A stretch of DNA of 64,000 bases. Origin: Tubiluchus corallicola. Taxonomy: Eukaryota; Priapulida; Priapulimorpha; Priapulimorphida; Tubiluchidae. Position numbers and translations under genes: made by a program. Shown here piece by piece: positions 48,052-59,409 of this stretch. The DNA lies in the NCBI GenBank assembly GCA_030141605.1, contig JAQGDQ010000115.1, forward strand, positions 342,501 to 406,500, written 5' to 3'. Within the stretch, counting starts at the first letter, position 1, and every line of letters begins with the position of its first letter. The notes under the pieces were generated by a model. The model worked only from the letters and a program-made list of their open reading frames with translations. It was not told the origin of the DNA and made no database searches.

Positions 48052-50562
48052 TTACCAAAATAAAGAATAAATAGCATACACACACAGCATTAGCAATTTA
48101 TTGTCTCTTACGAGTAACGTGGTTCCCTGTTTCACATCATCTTCATCACAATGTTCAAAGTCTACGATCGTAAGCGGGTTTTTTCCAAATATTCTCGGCG
48201 GTTTAACACAGTCAACCATTGACCACCAAGGTTCCTCCATCACCCATATCATCTCGCAGTCACATATTAAATTGTTGTCTGCGTAAAGAAAGCACAAAAA
48301 TAAGTAAGTATGTTTCTTTCCCTTTCCTCCTCCTCACCTTTCTCTTTGCCTTCAATCTTGCCTCTATTTCTTCTTTCTTTACATTCTAACTCCATCCTTT
48401 CCTACTTAATTGTATAAACTACATGTTTGAAATAATTTTTTTAAGTGATCGGTGAAAATAACATTATGCAGATATGTCTGAAAATGACGTTATGCAGATA
48501 TGTCACTGAGTCGCAGCCTCTGCATGATTTCTCTGGTTTACTCAGAAAAGTGACTTTCTTGATTTCATCAGCTGCAGACTTATTCTTTAGACACTACCAT
48601 CAACAATAGACTGGTGATGACATTTGTAAATCCTTCCTTTTGTAAGGTTTAAAGGATTTCTATTTTGAAACTTCACGACCATTTTTTTACTCGGATGAAA
48701 GTATTTTTGAAAAGGATTTTTAGCCTATGTCCTTAAGGGCTATAGGGCTTTTTCGAAAACATTCACGAATCACTAATCTTACATTTTTAGCTCAGAGTAA
48801 CAAAGCTAAAAGAAAGAGAAGAAATTGAAAACGCCACTCGAAGCCCACGAGAGACCCTAAGCACTAAAAAGGTTTTGGTATCCACATATATAAGTATAAC
48901 GTGATTACCTGTGCAGTGTAGTGTAATTCATATTAAAAATGATACTGAACTGTAAAATGAAATTTCATCTTTTGAAATGGAACAAAAACTTGCAGTAAGA
49001 TTTATTGACAGTAAAAGCTAGGGCATCTGCTTTACGTGGCTTAAAAAAGTAATATTAGATAAAAAATGTAGAGACGACTTTGAATCTTATCAGCTTATCT
49101 GCTGCCACACGTTTCGGTAGGTTTTACTTTTGGGCCCTAAGTAGTAAGTACATGTAGTTAATCCAGAGCAGACGCCACTACAGGTAACTGCATACATCTA
49201 CAGGCCTGCAATGCCCATTGTTAAACAAACTATCCAAATATTAGTGGGTTGATCCAGGTTTATACCCATCGTCTCCATGTAGTACTATTTTTTTTAAAAA
49301 AGAAGTACCCCAAAGTGAACTTTCTGTTCCTCTAAGAGTCTAGGTGGCCTCATTTATCAAAAACTGAATTGATTTCATTTAGCAATTTAACTGATCAATA
49401 AACAGATTTGTTCGTTTAACAAACAATTTATTAAAATTGATGACGAAGCCAGTGGCGGCTTGTAGTTAAAATTAGTGGGGGTGCTGCAAAATTAAATTTT
49501 TTAGCCATTGTTTTAATACTGTGTAAAACGAAACAAACATAATTAATGTAATTTTAATTTTTAAACAAGCAAACTAATTTATACATAAACTCCTAAACAA
49601 AAATTTTGTTTTCTTACGAATAGCCTAAATTGTCGCAGTTCAAGAGTATGCCGATACACGGCTTTTAAACACGTGACAACTGACAAAACGTACTGCGTGA
49701 GCGACAGTACTCTTTCTACCTAAAGGAAGCGTGTTACAACAGATATGTGTGCATGGCCGAATGTGCACAATAGCCAGACACAATGTTGCTTGGGCGTGAA
49801 GCAAATTTTACTACCCTCACACGCTCCGGTTTCGCACAAGTATAAAATATTGAATATTATCGATAATAATGTGTGAAAGGGGGGTGTTGCAATACCACAG
49901 TACCTATACACAAGCCGCCACTGGATGAAGCTCTTTTGGAAAAGCAACTCACTTGCTAATTGTAGTTGTATCTCCTTGGCTTCACTTCTCTTGTTCAAGA
50001 TGGGCCTCTTCATTGTTTTTATGGCTGTCGTGTGTACCACTATTCGAAGCAGATTCGGATTTTTTGAGAAGTCAAAGTCTGCAGTTGTCAGTTTAGGGCA
50101 CCCTCGAATGTTCAATGAAACGAGTTCCTTCATTTGTGTAAATGCCTTGGAATTTATTGTCATCAGTTCAAAGAGGTAGTCTAGATCAATTCGTTTTGCA
50201 TTAACTGCAAATGCGGTCTCACCAATCCTCTGCAGGGCGTGAGATGTCCATATCAGCAGATCTTCCACGTTTTTCCCATCCAAAAATTTATCTGGAAACT
50301 CAGCGAACTCGCAATTGGCAAGGTAAAGACGATTGACATCTTTATCTGGTAATGTTTTTGCAATATTTAATGCATCCTCCTTTGTCAGCGTAGATTTTTT
50401 ATCGCATATAACTTGACATTGACCGGTTTCTGTTGAAACACACTGACATAAGTAACGTATCAGTTTCAAGGCATTACAGTCACACTCTGATTTGCAATTT
50501 GCGACCAGAGACAGGAAAGAAAATCCACATATCAGAAATTTTGCCAGCATTTTACTAACCAC
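48052..50562 (-). CDS. Secreted leucine-rich-repeat protein, two exons
   Basis: Exons 50562-49953 and 48278-48052 join in phase 1 (donor GTGAGT, acceptor TTTACGCAG) to give 278 residues. The start may be M1 or M5. Residues about 5-25 (MLAKFLICGFSFLSLVANCKS) form a signal peptide. A Cys-rich N-terminal part (CDC, CQC, C) follows. Then come about five irregular LRRs such as VNRLYLANCEFAEFPDKFL and LVSLNIRGCPKLTTADFDFS. The second exon supplies a C-terminal cap (NNNLICDCEMIW...DC...C). The end is hydrophobic (LLMLCVYAIYSLFW), so a membrane or GPI anchor is possible; the protein is otherwise extracellular. No specific family was recognised. Missed internal exons cannot be excluded, but the phase and the LRR-to-cap transition fit directly. 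Confidence 0.78.
49450..49923. mobile_element. Non-autonomous hAT element, 474 bp, in the LRR gene intron
   Basis: CAGTGGCGGCTTGT at the left and ACAAGCCGCCACTG at the right are exact 14-bp inverted repeats. The flanks GACGAAGC (49442-49449) and GATGAAGC (49924-49931) are an 8-bp duplication with one mismatch. Its right end is 29 bases from the LRR gene donor splice site. No coding frame. Confidence 0.88.
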
Positions 50563-51365
50563 TTGGTATCACTTGTTGACAATTGATTGCAATATTGTGC
50601 ATAGGAAGCACTTTTGCTTGTAATGCTGAGTAACAAATGTTCGCTTGTCCAAGAAATTCTGAGACTTTTATATCCGCCACGCACTAGAATTTTACTTGTG
50701 AGGTTGCACCTAATAGTAACTTAAAAACATCAACATTTAAAACTTTTTGTCATCATAGAAATCCATCTGCTAAAAGTGATATTGTCAAAAATTGTCTTTT
50801 TTGTTAATTTGAAAAGAAAATTAAATGAGTAAATCAAAAATCATTTAACTGTCATTATTCGGCGTTATTTAAGATATACGACCATACAGATCATAGTAGT
50901 TAATGCCATTTGATGATTTCATGTAAACATTGTTTTCATTCTAGACTTCCAGAATTTAGTTCTAGAATTTAGAAGACAATGATGTTTCCATATACTGAAA
51001 TGTTATTTCGAAATATCATAATGAGTTTAATGCATTATTTTCTTTTCCTCAACCATGGTTATTTTCTACTGTTCAGAAAGAATCAAATAATGTACATAAA
51101 AAGGCATGTTTTTTCAGTTATAATGTGATACTGTGATATTTAGCTGCAACAATAAGACTTAATCGTTATTATTATTATTGCTTGGAGGTCATTTGACCTA
51201 ATGGTATTCCTCACTGCCCGTGTTTTTACTTTTACTAAGGTTGCATTTTAGACATCTGAATAGGCGCAATACTTTTTTAAAACATACGCACTGGCTTATT
51301 TTTGAGATAATTTCCTGCACTATAATGCACTCCTTTCTGAAAGTTATGTCTGGTAAGAAAACTGG
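50563..51365. other. Intergenic between the LRR gene and the zinc-finger pair
   Basis: Holds the promoter side of the LRR gene and the 3' flank of the next gene. No TATA box or other signal could be assigned, and no frame of note was seen. Confidence 0.5.
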
Positions 51366-52247
51366 CTAGGTGTTTAAAGGCTTGTGTACATTCAGTATAT
51401 GCCTGGTTAGATTGGTCTTTTGACTAAATCTCCGGCAGCATTGGAGGCACTGAAATGGTTGTTCTCCGGTGTGCTTTCGGATGTGTTTCTCCATGTCGCT
51501 TCTAATCTCTGTGTGGTAAAAACACATTGTGCAAGCCCACTGTTTCTTGGACATTATGCTTCTCATCAGCTGACCGGAGCTATTTTCACCAACACTGGTC
51601 ACTTTGCCACATCTTCGGAATCTTGCTTGTTGCCGAGTGCCATTTTGATGAAAAGAAGACGCATTAGAGCGTTTTTTGTTGCTGAGAGTTAGATTTCTGT
51701 TACGTTGCCCGCTGAAAAAAGCATTTGTCTTACACCGTTGTTTCCAACTCATTGAATTTGGTTCAGTTGCACTATGCGTTAATGTTGGCTGCATAGACAT
51801 GCCCAGTCCTGCTTTAGTTTTGCCTTCAAGTACACGGTTGCAGTCTGCACTAATAAACGTGGCTGGAGCTTCTTCCTCTTGGACTCTCATCTTTGCAGGA
51901 TCATAGCTGTAACATTTCTGATTAGAATCCTGTATAACATCCACATTAACCTGATTTAACAGTTGACTGGTATTGTCAATAATAATATTGTCAAGCATGC
52001 AATCTTCGTTAAGCTGTTCATTTGACTCCATACTCTCGTCTACTTGCACATGGCCATCTGGCTCTTCTTTTATTCTGCTGTGATCACTGATGATAGCATC
52101 AGCATTTTGTCCTATGCACACGAGAATTTTACAATGCCACGTACGTGTGTGAGCAAAAAAAACTTCCTCTGTCATAAAGCACTCTGAGCATGCCGTGCAC
52201 TTGAAGTAAATTTCTTCCATTTCCTCCGTGTCTTGCACAACCTGCAT
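51366..52247 (-). CDS. C2H2 zinc-finger protein, copy A of a tandem pair
   Basis: Single-exon frame of 293 residues. The start has an in-frame TAA two codons upstream, at the same place in the paralogue. Finger 1 is near residues 15-37 (CTACSECF...HTRTWHC). Two adjacent fingers lie near the C-terminus: CTMCFYHTEI...HIRKH, linker TGEQPF, then CLQCCRRFSQKTNLTRHILNVH. The linker TGEQPF resembles the classical TGEKPY, so fingers 2-3 probably bind DNA. IKEEPD after finger 1 fits the SUMO consensus. The middle is Ser/Asn/Gln-rich, apparently disordered. Probably a nuclear regulator; no named family recognised. An upstream exon is possible because ATGCAG could also be an acceptor. Confidence 0.85.
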   Translation of the reverse strand: MQVVQDTEEMEEIYFKCTACSECFMTEEVFFAHTRTWHCKILVCIGQNADAIISDHSRIKEEPDGHVQVDESMESNEQLNEDCMLDNIIIDNTSQLLNQVNVDVIQDSNQKCYSYDPAKMRVQEEEAPATFISADCNRVLEGKTKAGLGMSMQPTLTHSATEPNSMSWKQRCKTNAFFSGQRNRNLTLSNKKRSNASSFHQNGTRQQARFRRCGKVTSVGENSSGQLMRSIMSKKQWACTMCFYHTEIRSDMEKHIRKHTGEQPFQCLQCCRRFSQKTNLTRHILNVHKPLNT

Positions 52248-53911
52248 AATTTATCACAGTTGATTTCACGTGTCATTGTTTCATAGCATATAATTAACAA
52301 TCTGAATGAGCATAATAAAAATGCCTAATCCTAGATAATCAGCCACATCATTATAACTCAGAATGAAAGCAGCCCCAGCCCCAGGCCACTTAGTACCACA
52401 AAGGGTGTTGATAATCATCTTTCATACTATACATACATTCATAACTGTATTATATAATTACAAAATCACAAACTGCGAGTTGTATGAATATTATTTTGTG
52501 TGAACGATCCTTCAGATATTTAGAAAGGTGAAAATACTTGACAAAGAGAGCCACTATAATTGCTTCCACCTTTTTGCATGTCTTCGCATTGCATTTCTAG
52601 CCGAGTCTTTACTAAATGTTGAGGTTCCTGGACTGGACTGTAGATTATTTATATATTTGTTAAATATGTTGCCCCATTTTCTGATGATTATTAGCATTAT
52701 CATTATTTTTGTCTTTTAAGTTGGTATCAAGTAGTGCTCACAGTAATATTTCAACAAGATAACATTTGTGTAATCCATTAGCAAATATCTGTTCATTTCT
52801 TGTAGCTGCATATGGTATGAGAATTCTATGGAAAATGCAAACATATGATGTTATGTTTTATTGGTGAATCACTCCCTGAAATTTGAAATATAAGCAGATT
52901 AAGCTGTAAACACGTGAATAATTTGTCAAAATTTAATGTACTTTCAAGGTTTCACTATTAAAATAGCTGCTTGCGATGATTATACTGGCATTAATACAGT
53001 ACGTAATTGTATGAATTGTTTGTTACAGTAGAAAACATCAGATAAAAGTAGTAAAATACAGCAACAAAACATTCACTGAACCCAGAATTTTGATCAATTT
53101 TACAGTTATTTATTTGTTTACTTTTTAGTTACTTATTTACAAAGTTGGTTTAAGCCACTGAGATACAGCTAAAAAGAAATATATTGAAGTTCTGTTATTT
53201 GAAAAAAATATATAAATTACATAAAATTATTAAATTAAAAGAAGCATAAAAATATTGATTTCAAATTCCAACACTGTATGAATTGAATTGAATACGTACA
53301 GTTTAAATCCTACAATGAGAAACATATGGTAAACATTTCAGTTGCACATAAAATGAGTTACAAAGTGATATAAGTCACCCGTTAAATGGGTAGAGTAAAA
53401 TTGTTTATAAGCTTCTATCAAATTTTACTAACACAACAATTAATGTTTTGAAATTATAAACAAACTTTTGTGATTTGAAATCATTGAAATACACCAGTTT
53501 AATAGTGACTTGATCTAAGCCTAAAAAATATTTTCTTTGATTTACAAATGCGCAAACCATTCGGCTAACCAGGGCGAGCCTAGTTTTCAAAATTCACAGG
53601 TAGACAGCTGAGAAAACTGATATAATTATATAAATTCAGATATATATTCAATATATTTATTCAGATTCTGAACTGATATATAATAAGAGCAGAAGTGATT
53701 TACTAGGTCACTGCACTTTAAAACAAAAATTAATCTTGCAAACATTGCCAAACAACTTGAAAAATTATAATTTTAGCAGTGAGGTCAGTGCCGTCTAAGC
53801 ATAACACATGAGCCATTCTCTATACATACAAGACCACAGCTAGTGGGTGAAAAAATCCAAAAGATAAAAACAGCGCATCCTAGCTGTCCCGGTCATAAGG
53901 CTCATACTTTG
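52248..53911. other. Intergenic between the zinc-finger paralogues, no gene seen
   Basis: Contains the upstream region of copy A and the 3' flank of copy B. An AATAAA on the minus strand at 53656-53661 is a candidate polyadenylation signal for copy B. Confidence 0.5.
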
Positions 53912-54754
53912 CTAGGTATTTGCTGGTTTATGGACAGTCTGCAAGTGTCTGTTTAAGTTGTTTTTCTGGCTAAAAGCTCGACTGCAGTAGTCGCAATGAT
54001 ACGGCTTCTCACCCGTATGCTTACGGATATGTTTCTCCATGTTTGCTTTCAGATCAGTATGATAAAAACACATTGTGCATGCCCACTGCCTTCTACTCAT
54101 GATACTTTTCATTAGCTGACCCTTAGCAGGTTCCACAGTTTTGTTACCACCTTGAACTTGGTTGTTTCTCGTAGTATCCGTAAACTTAGCTTGGTTTACA
54201 CTAGTTAATTTTTGATGTATACTTCGATTTCCTCTCATCAAAATGCGAGGTTTCCTCTGCTGTGTGGCACGTTTCAGAAAACTGCCAGAAGAAGGCAGCA
54301 CAAGTTGCGCGGAATTGTTTACATCTGTCTTCATTGATGATTGGTTACAACTGGTATTGATGCCTGAAAAAGTGGTTGCAATTTCGCCAGAAAACTGTCC
54401 GTAATCAATGTACTGACTAGCTGATGAACGGACTAAAATACCGTTTAGGCTAGAATCATTGTGATCAAGCATATCATTAACACTGCTTTCATTTCCTCTT
54501 GCAAAAACACCATTGTGATCTTGCTTCATCGACTGCTGGCATATTATATCATCTCCCTGACCGATGTCGGGCTCTTCTTTCACTCTCGTGTGATCACTAG
54601 TTATGGTGTCAGCATTTTGTCCCATACACACGAGAATTTTACAATGCCAAGTACGCGTGTGAGCAAAAAAAACTTCTTCCGCCATAAAACACTCAGAACA
54701 TGCTGTGCACTTGAAGTAAATTTCTTCCATTATTGCAACTTGTACAACCTGCAT
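53912..54754 (-). CDS. C2H2 zinc-finger protein, copy B of a tandem pair
   Basis: Single-exon frame of 280 residues, same strand and plan as the gene at 51366. The N-terminal 60 residues are nearly identical to copy A (MEEIYFKCTACSECFM, then EEVFFAHTRTWHCKILVC), including VKEEPD, a SUMO-type motif. The C-terminal two fingers also match: CTMCFYHTDLKANMEKHIRKH, linker TGEKPY, CDYCSRAFSQKNNLNRHLQTVH. The roughly 130-residue middle (Asn/Ser/Gly-rich) shows almost no similarity to copy A. The pair most likely arose by local duplication with relaxed or fast change in the linker. Probable nuclear DNA-binding protein; no named orthologue recognised. Confidence 0.85.
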   Translation of the reverse strand: MQVVQVAIMEEIYFKCTACSECFMAEEVFFAHTRTWHCKILVCMGQNADTITSDHTRVKEEPDIGQGDDIICQQSMKQDHNGVFARGNESSVNDMLDHNDSSLNGILVRSSASQYIDYGQFSGEIATTFSGINTSCNQSSMKTDVNNSAQLVLPSSGSFLKRATQQRKPRILMRGNRSIHQKLTSVNQAKFTDTTRNNQVQGGNKTVEPAKGQLMKSIMSRRQWACTMCFYHTDLKANMEKHIRKHTGEKPYHCDYCSRAFSQKNNLNRHLQTVHKPANT

Positions 54755-55267
54755 AATTTACATCATAATTGAATTTTCACTAGTCATTGTTCTACAGTAA
54801 ATGGGAAATTGTAAATACCTAGGATAAAAAATATTTCTTTGGCCACCACAAAGTACTTATTTATTCATTCTCTATGTATATTTCTTTATTGATAGTGATA
54901 AGCAAGTTTGAAAGAAGTGTCAAGTACTGGCAATATAGTCCTGTAACAATATGTTTTCTATTGTAGTCAGATAATTTTAGGTGTTTTTACCCATTTATTT
55001 AACAGATATCCATTAGTACAACATGTTAGCCCAGTGCAAGTTAGAGATTTAGCAAAAATCTCATATTTAATCTTACAACACATTTTGTTTCACGTTCTAC
55101 ACCAGTTCTTATGTATCTCATACGTCACTTGTTTGACTTCATCTTGGTTATATAAGCCAGATCTGAAGCCCACATTATGCCAAATATACGTTGATTGTAC
55201 ACTGGAGTGTTTGTTAAATATGGTGATAGTTTCAGGATTTCTCTCATAAATTCTAAACAATGTAAGT
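54755..55267. other. Upstream of zinc-finger copy B, no gene seen
   Basis: The first 40 bases still resemble the upstream flank of copy A (TCATTGTT and TTGATTT/TTGAATTT blocks), so the duplication extends slightly past the coding region. The rest is unremarkable. Confidence 0.45.
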
Positions 55268-55708
55268 CATGATTTTATTTTTAATCCATAAACCAGATGC
55301 CTACAGCGAGATGAATATTGACTTTTTTATACACATGCCCTATTATGTTTCAGTACTTTGGATCGAAGCATTTTAAATTTCTGCAGTGAGGCTATTCCAC
55401 AAGTTGACTTCAGAATAAAAAAAATCTAAAACGATTCCCATCATACATTATAGACATTAAAAAACATAAGATTATAAATATCCTCCTGTAGATTTAGGCT
55501 TAGAAAAGAAAGAAATCCAAGGGTAAAGGTCGACGCATCCTTTTGAGATGACAAAGTTCTCTATTAGAGGACTGTATTTACATCTACATCTAAGACTTAA
55601 AATGCTTCGATCCAAAGTATTGAAGCATAATAATGCATGGGTATAAAAAAACGTCAATATTCATCTCGCTGTAGGCATCAGGTTTATGGATTAAAAATAA
55701 AATCATCA
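55268..55708. mobile_element. Foldback element with about 110-bp inverted arms
   Basis: The arm at 55270-55377 and the complement of 55597-55706 match over about 108 bp with a few differences, sharing for example CCTACAGCGAGATGAATATT and ACTTTGGATCGAAGCATTTT. About 220 bp lie between them. This fits a long-TIR MITE or foldback element; no target duplication was evident. Confidence 0.85.
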
Positions 55709-57654
55709 AGCGAACATTTTTGTTTTTACATTGAGCTGGTGTAGTTATACTGGCTGTGCCACATTTTGACTGGTTAGGCTCCTTATTATCTGTTTAAAAC
55801 AAAATAAAATTTTGATGTAACTTATACACTGATCACATAAACTGTTGCCATGTTATCACAAATTTTATGCAAATCATGATCTATCAAAACTCAGTGATTT
55901 GATTCTCTGGCATTTCTTTATTAAACCACTGTAACTGTTTTTCCCGATCATGATCAAAAGTTGGTCAGCATCAAATCATAATGGAAAAACAGAATTAAAA
56001 AGTAACTAAGTTCAGTCAGCTGTGTAGAATTTGTAGTAAGAAATACTGTTAACCGTTTTGAACAATTCTAGAAAGGAAAGAAATAACTTTATTTTAAAAA
56101 GTTTTTGTTTTCAAGTAAATAATTAAGCAATTTCTTATTGACCACTATATTATAATACATGTAATGAAATTTCTTGTAGCTATGAATTAACAAAAGCAAT
56201 TAAGACATAAATAAATTCAATCGGTTACACATACATGCTAGTAAACTATATAGCAGTATCGAAAATATACGAAATTTATCGTAATTTACTGCCTAGCCCT
56301 CGGTGGAAAAAATTGTTAAGATGTTAATTCTTCCAAGATGCTGTCATATTGCCTGATATGGTGTACATAAGGTGCGCTGAGGACAAATTTCCCGTATTTT
56401 AGGGTTCCTCTGTCTGCCAGTGTCTACAATAGACGTAACAAGCATATGACAAAGATGGTGATGAACTGGTCATAAACGTAAATTTTATGTCACTTTGCCT
56501 ATTTTGGTACCCAAACTGCCCACTCCACTTTTTGTCAACAATTATTTCAATTGTAATAAAAACTCAAACAAAAATTACTGTAGGAGTCAATATTCGGCAG
56601 AATTATGGTCGAAATACAAGATTCCTGTCTGAAATACACGAATGATACACGAGACTGTGGTCTGTGTAAATTTAACACTCACTATCAGCACGAATGCAAA
56701 CACAATGCTTTTATTGCTCAGAATTTATAGATAATTTAGCATTTTAGGGTTTTAATGCTACAGTTAATTAATCCACATCAATTATAAGTGTTAGCATGTT
56801 TTAAATTGTTTAACCCTTTGTAAAAAATGAGAGAAGCACCGGAGGTGCATGGTCCACAGATTTGCAGAGTCGCCAGCCTGGGTAAATATTCTGGATTCAC
56901 AGATCTGCTGTGTCCATACAAGTAGTGTTAGGGCTGCAAAGAAAATCTTGTGGATTTGCAGACCAAACGGAGTCGGGTAAAAGCACATTGAACACACTCA
57001 TTGAATTTTCAATGGCAAAAATAAATTTAAGACCTCAATGTTTCGTTTTACTTGAAAATAACTTCAACTGATTAATTTAATATGCTCCAAAAATTTCAGC
57101 TACCTGCCACCATAAGAAAAAATTTGAATACAGTACTATTTGCCTGTTTTTGCGTGTTACATGTACCCCTCCTTTTTTGTGCATATTTTATTTGATTCCT
57201 GTTAAAACGATGTTCAACTGGCAATCATAAGATGGAAACAATTATTTACTGAATCCTCTTAGTGGTTCTTACCAAAAATAAAAACAACTGAAGTTTAATT
57301 ACTACTTTTTCCTGATGTTAAGATCCTTACATAATGCAAAAAGGTGAAACAACACTTAGTTTGCAATGATACGCATGAAGAAAGGCCTAAATTTACATGT
57401 CTGTCCATTACTAAAAAAATTGTGTATATTTACGAACCTTGACATATTGGCTCATGTATAATAGCAGTTCAATTTTTAATAACTAACTTTTTCAGTACTA
57501 TGTTAATTTAATTTAAAAAATGAAGCTAAAGGTTTGACAACACAATAATCTGGTTTATTTTTACTTGAAAATATCAAAAAAATGTTACAGATTATGTATT
57601 ATGACAAAAAATTCACCTAGTTAATATTACTAAATTTGCTTGAAATAGGTATTT
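55709..57654. other. Intergenic, no gene seen
   Basis: AT-rich sequence with only short frames; the frame at 56791-56997 lacks motif or splice support. Confidence 0.5.
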
Positions 57655-57666
57655 CACACACACACG

Positions 57667-57732
<66 letters not shown>
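57655..57732 (+). repeat. (CA)n microsatellite, about 78 bp
   Basis: Long CACACA run with two CG interruptions near the left end, followed by TATATA. Confidence 0.98.
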
Positions 57733-57738
<6 letters not shown>

Positions 57739-59088
57739 ATTTGTATTTCTGCTTCACTGTAACACTTCTACAGCTAGTAACCTATTAACTGATGTTTGAA
57801 AAGTAAACTATACTACACTTTTGTTAATATTTAAGCTGTTACAAAAGCATTTTAACAGTTTGAAAGACAGATTGTCTTCTTTATGTAATTGAAAAATACT
57901 TGGTTTTCTTAATATTGTCGTAATTTTGAAACCTTTCATCTAATTTATAAACCAAATGTAGTTTTAGGAAGTACAGAACAAGAGCTTTCATTTGCTATAT
58001 TATACAAACACGTACGTAAAACTTTTTTTCACCATCACAGGGGACTTTTGGAGGCGTTCACTGTGCTTTTACCCAGTCGGATCCAAGATATTTCTTCCCT
58101 ATAGTAATGTTTGCACATCTTGTTTTAAAGATAGGAATATCAAATTTTGTGAAAACCCTTTCCAGTGGTATTTTCCAGTGGTATGTGTGGGCTAAAAATA
58201 CGTATAAGTGGGCACTCAGCACTCGGCTTTATGCCCAACAAACTCTCACGTTGTCACAAACGATCTAAGTAGATTAAATCGGCGTCTCAGCTTTAGAAAT
58301 TGTTTTTTTTTCGGCAGAACCCGCCGAGTCACTCTTTGCGGACCTAAATTGAGTTTGCGCGTTTCTGTGCAGCACACAAACAATCGTTTACTTACCTAAA
58401 CTTCTCAAAACAATAGTTTTAAACACCTGTTAGGATCTTCTCATTAAACTTGCAGTTATTTCTCTTTTTAGTTAAAAAATGTTATTGAACTCACACCCGT
58501 GGCACTTTGTAAGAGCAATTTAATTAATTGTTTTTTCTCTTGGAGGACTGTTGGCTGCTGCAGTTTCTTTACGAGTATTTACACTTTCAGTATAAGAAAT
58601 CTTCGACAGTTACGCGCTTGAATGATTTCTTGTAATAGTGTTGATGTTCAGTTATTCTCATCGAAAACGACTGAATGATCTGAAAGTGGTTTTAGCAAGC
58701 CACAGCACGGCTGTGTCTAGTGTTTGCTGGATTAACTGCTGTATTTACCTGTTTTGAGCAGATTTCTGCTATACTGGAAATCTGCCTGCCCTATGTCTAC
58801 AATAGCCGTATAATACGCTTGCAATGACGTACTGGGCTTGGTGTAGATACGGCACCTACTAATAGATCTATTTATATAATATAACATTATTTCTGTGGTA
58901 CCACTAGGAGCAGAGAAGGAGCTTTGCCATATAGCCTACTCTCAGGATCTATTCAATGGGCAGAAACTTTAAATGGTTCGCCATGAAGAAAGTGGTACAA
59001 TTACATAACCTTCTTTGGGGAGGTATAAAGCACCGAGGAACAGCACAAAACCTGTATTTGTACCTGTAGCTGAAAATTTGAAACACTT
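57733..59088. other. Intergenic, no confident gene
   Basis: A frame after CACCATCACAG at 58041 reads GDFWRRSLCFYPVGSK with a later CTSCF, but no partner exon was found. It may be chance. Confidence 0.4.
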
Positions 59089-59409
59089 GAGAATCTGCCA
59101 TGCCCTCAATATTTGCCGTGGAAAGCTCGCCTACCTCATAAACTCTGTAATTTGACTAGAGTGAATTGAAAACGTTGGGAATCATTTTTCGATCTCAGTG
59201 CTCAACCAGAAAGACAGGATGGAGGCTAAGATAATTCAAGAATATGCATTGATAATTCTAAAGACAAGCTTGTGAGACACCTGCTAGCTGTGAAACAGGA
59301 TCTAGTGTTTGCAGGACTCGAAGATAAAAGATCTCCTCAAGTCGCTCCATCTATGGAAGATGCACGAGGCTTTATTTGCCGCTAAATACTGAGGGCATGG
59401 CAGATTCTC
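59089..59409. repeat. Inverted-repeat pair, about 30-bp arms, 321 bp overall
   Basis: GAGAATCTGCCATGCCCTCA at 59089 is matched exactly by the complement of the right arm ending at 59409. The next ten bases match imperfectly. Possible MITE; no clear target duplication. Confidence 0.72.

Noticed and set aside
51420-51906. Plus-strand frames of 76-90 codons
   Set aside because: Antisense shadows of the zinc-finger gene copy A.
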